From NCBI GenBank assembly GCA_020853175.1, contig JADYZK010000230.1, forward strand, positions 1 through 6,610: a DNA stretch of 6,610 bases. Direction: 5' to 3'. Made by a program: the position numbers and the translations under genes. This document shows, in pieces, positions 5,441 through 6,610 of the stretch (its first letter is position 1; every line of letters begins with the position of its first letter). Below the pieces are notes generated by a model. That model was not told the DNA's origin, made no database searches, and saw only the letters and a program-made list of their open reading frames with translations. Origin of the DNA: Bacteroidales bacterium (GTDB taxonomy: Bacteria; Bacteroidota; Bacteroidia; Bacteroidales; F082).

Positions 5441-6610
5441 ATGCAGATGCACAAAAATATTTTTTACATGATCCTTCAACTCAGTCTCTTCACCTTGATG
5501 CTCGTTCCTATTTCTTGTGCAAAAGAAACCCAAGAGCCGGCACAGCAAGCGATCGGCTATCGCGATTTTAAATCCATTCATGATTTTGAAACCTGCTGGG
5601 ATTCATTGCTGATGATCAGTGATTCGGCCCTTCGCGAACAGCAGTTGAATAACCTTTGGGATTCACTTAAAACTAACCAGCAGATCCCTTTTTGCATGAA
5701 CGACACAGCACTTTTTTTGTATCGCGGCAGCTCTGCCCCAACCTGGGTGGGCGATTTCAACGGCTGGGGATCGGAAACGGATGCTTGGGTAGGACAAAAA
5801 ATCGGTGAGACCAAATATTGGCGTTTGAAGAAAAGTTTCCCACCGGATGCTCGCATGGACTACAAAATCGTGGTGGGAACCAGCTGGATTCTCGACCCTT
5901 CTAATCCACACATCCAATACAGCGGCTTTGGCCCCAACTCGTCGCTTCAAATGCCCGATTGGCAATTTCCTGAAGAAACAGTGTTGTCACCCAACATAGT
6001 AAAAGGAACTTTGAGTGGCAATTTGCAAATTCAGAGCAGTCCGACTCATCTGAATTATGCCGTCAATTACAAAGTTTACACTCCTTATAATTACGCCACA
6101 GTGAGCAATTGCCCTGTGATTTACGTCACTGACGGACATGAATACGCCGATCAAAACTTGGGTGCGATGGTGACGGTGCTCGACAACTTAATTTTTAAAG
6201 GCGTTATCGAGCCTGTGATAGCTGTATTCATTGATCCGCGAGATCCTAACAATGGCAACAACCGAAGAATGAGCGAATACAGAGCCAACCCGAAGTTTGC
6301 TGCTTTTGTGGCCGAAGAACTTGTCCCTGAAATTGACAACAACTTTAAAACCAATCCATCACCAACAAAAAGAGCGATCTTAGGTACTTCGCTTGGAGGG
6401 TGGAATTCAGCCTTTTTTGGCTTAACCCAAAACAGCAGTTTTCAACTGATCGGCATCCACTCGCCGGCTTTTGACAATAAAACTCTCAGCGATTTTCAAA
6501 ATAGCGCAATGCTGCCACTCAAGATTTATATGAGTACAGGAACCATCTTTGATACCCAAGAAAAAGCGCGACAAATGCGCGATATTCTAACCGAAAAAAA
6601 TTATCCGCTA
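5441..6610 (+). CDS. Probable lipoprotein esterase with E-set/CBM48-like N-terminal domain (Fes/esterase D-like), C-terminus cut off
   Basis: The frame opens at ATG 5441 and stays open for 390 codons to the window edge. A hydrophobic signal (about residues 7-25) ends in VPISC, a plausible but non-ideal lipobox with Cys26, so a lipoprotein is likely. Residues about 88-175 form an immunoglobulin-like E-set domain with the WVGDFNGW motif (102-109) typical of CBM48/isoamylase-like and enterochelin-esterase N-terminal domains. An alpha/beta-hydrolase domain of the PF00756 (esterase) type follows: NYKVYTPYNY, then CPVIYVTDGHEY, and the nucleophile elbow GTSLGG with Ser317. Asp371 in TGTIFD is a candidate acidic residue; the catalytic His should lie just past the edge. 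Relatives hydrolyse ferric siderophores or acetyl/feruloyl esters of polysaccharides, and the sequence does not decide between them. ATG at 5447 could also serve as start and leaves the same signal. The gene has no Shine-Dalgarno sequence and follows the barrel gene by 30 bp. Confidence 0.82.
   Translation, partial: MQMHKNIFYMILQLSLFTLMLVPISCAKETQEPAQQAIGYRDFKSIHDFETCWDSLLMISDSALREQQLNNLWDSLKTNQQIPFCMNDTALFLYRGSSAPTWVGDFNGWGSETDAWVGQKIGETKYWRLKKSFPPDARMDYKIVVGTSWILDPSNPHIQYSGFGPNSSLQMPDWQFPEETVLSPNIVKGTLSGNLQIQSSPTHLNYAVNYKVYTPYNYATVSNCPVIYVTDGHEYADQNLGAMVTVLDNLIFKGVIEPVIAVFIDPRDPNNGNNRRMSEYRANPKFAAFVAEELVPEIDNNFKTNPSPTKRAILGTSLGGWNSAFFGLTQNSSFQLIGIHSPAFDNKTLSDFQNSAMLPLKIYMSTGTIFDTQEKARQMRDILTEKNYPL

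Overview
The window looks like a chromosomal piece of a Bacteroidota genome. No start codon has a clear Shine-Dalgarno sequence, several upstream regions carry matches to the Bacteroidota -7 promoter element (TAnnTTTG), and the gene families are typical of that phylum: a four-helix membrane LytTR regulator, a DUF2461 protein, a PorV/PorQ-like barrel, a large barrel with an N-terminal helix-hairpin-helix (HhH) segment, and an E-set/esterase lipoprotein. No tRNA, rRNA, CRISPR array, insertion sequence or phage gene was found.

Left part (1-2378), all on the minus strand: the N-terminal 115 codons of a nitronate monooxygenase-like flavoprotein (cut by the window edge), a membrane-anchored LytTR regulator, and a DUF2461 protein. 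The gaps (218 and 283 bp) and separate promoter-like motifs suggest three independently transcribed units. The 283-bp gap between the DUF2461 and LytTR genes holds the clearest unexplained structure: a 62-bp two-tier inverted repeat (13-bp perfect outer arms, 8-bp perfect inner arms) with a T5 tract on the minus strand, abutting a 14-bp perfect palindrome, and preceded by a perfect TATATTTG motif. It may be the DUF2461 terminator, a small RNA, or a leader/attenuator for the LytTR gene.

Right part (2443-6610), all on the plus strand and divergent from DUF2461 across a 64-bp gap: three tightly packed genes (gaps of 4 and 30 bp) that look like one operon for cell-envelope proteins. They are a 272-aa PorV/PorQ-like outer-membrane barrel, a 714-aa predicted outer-membrane barrel with a ComEA-like tandem HhH segment that has lost its glycine hairpins, and a probable lipoprotein esterase with an N-terminal E-set/CBM48-like domain. 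The esterase is cut by the right edge before its expected catalytic histidine. The shared envelope location and spacing suggest co-expression; a common function is not shown by the sequence.

Nothing here proves a new defence or mobile system. The points most worth following are the hairpin locus in the DUF2461-LytTR gap and the degenerate HhH barrel with its operon partners.
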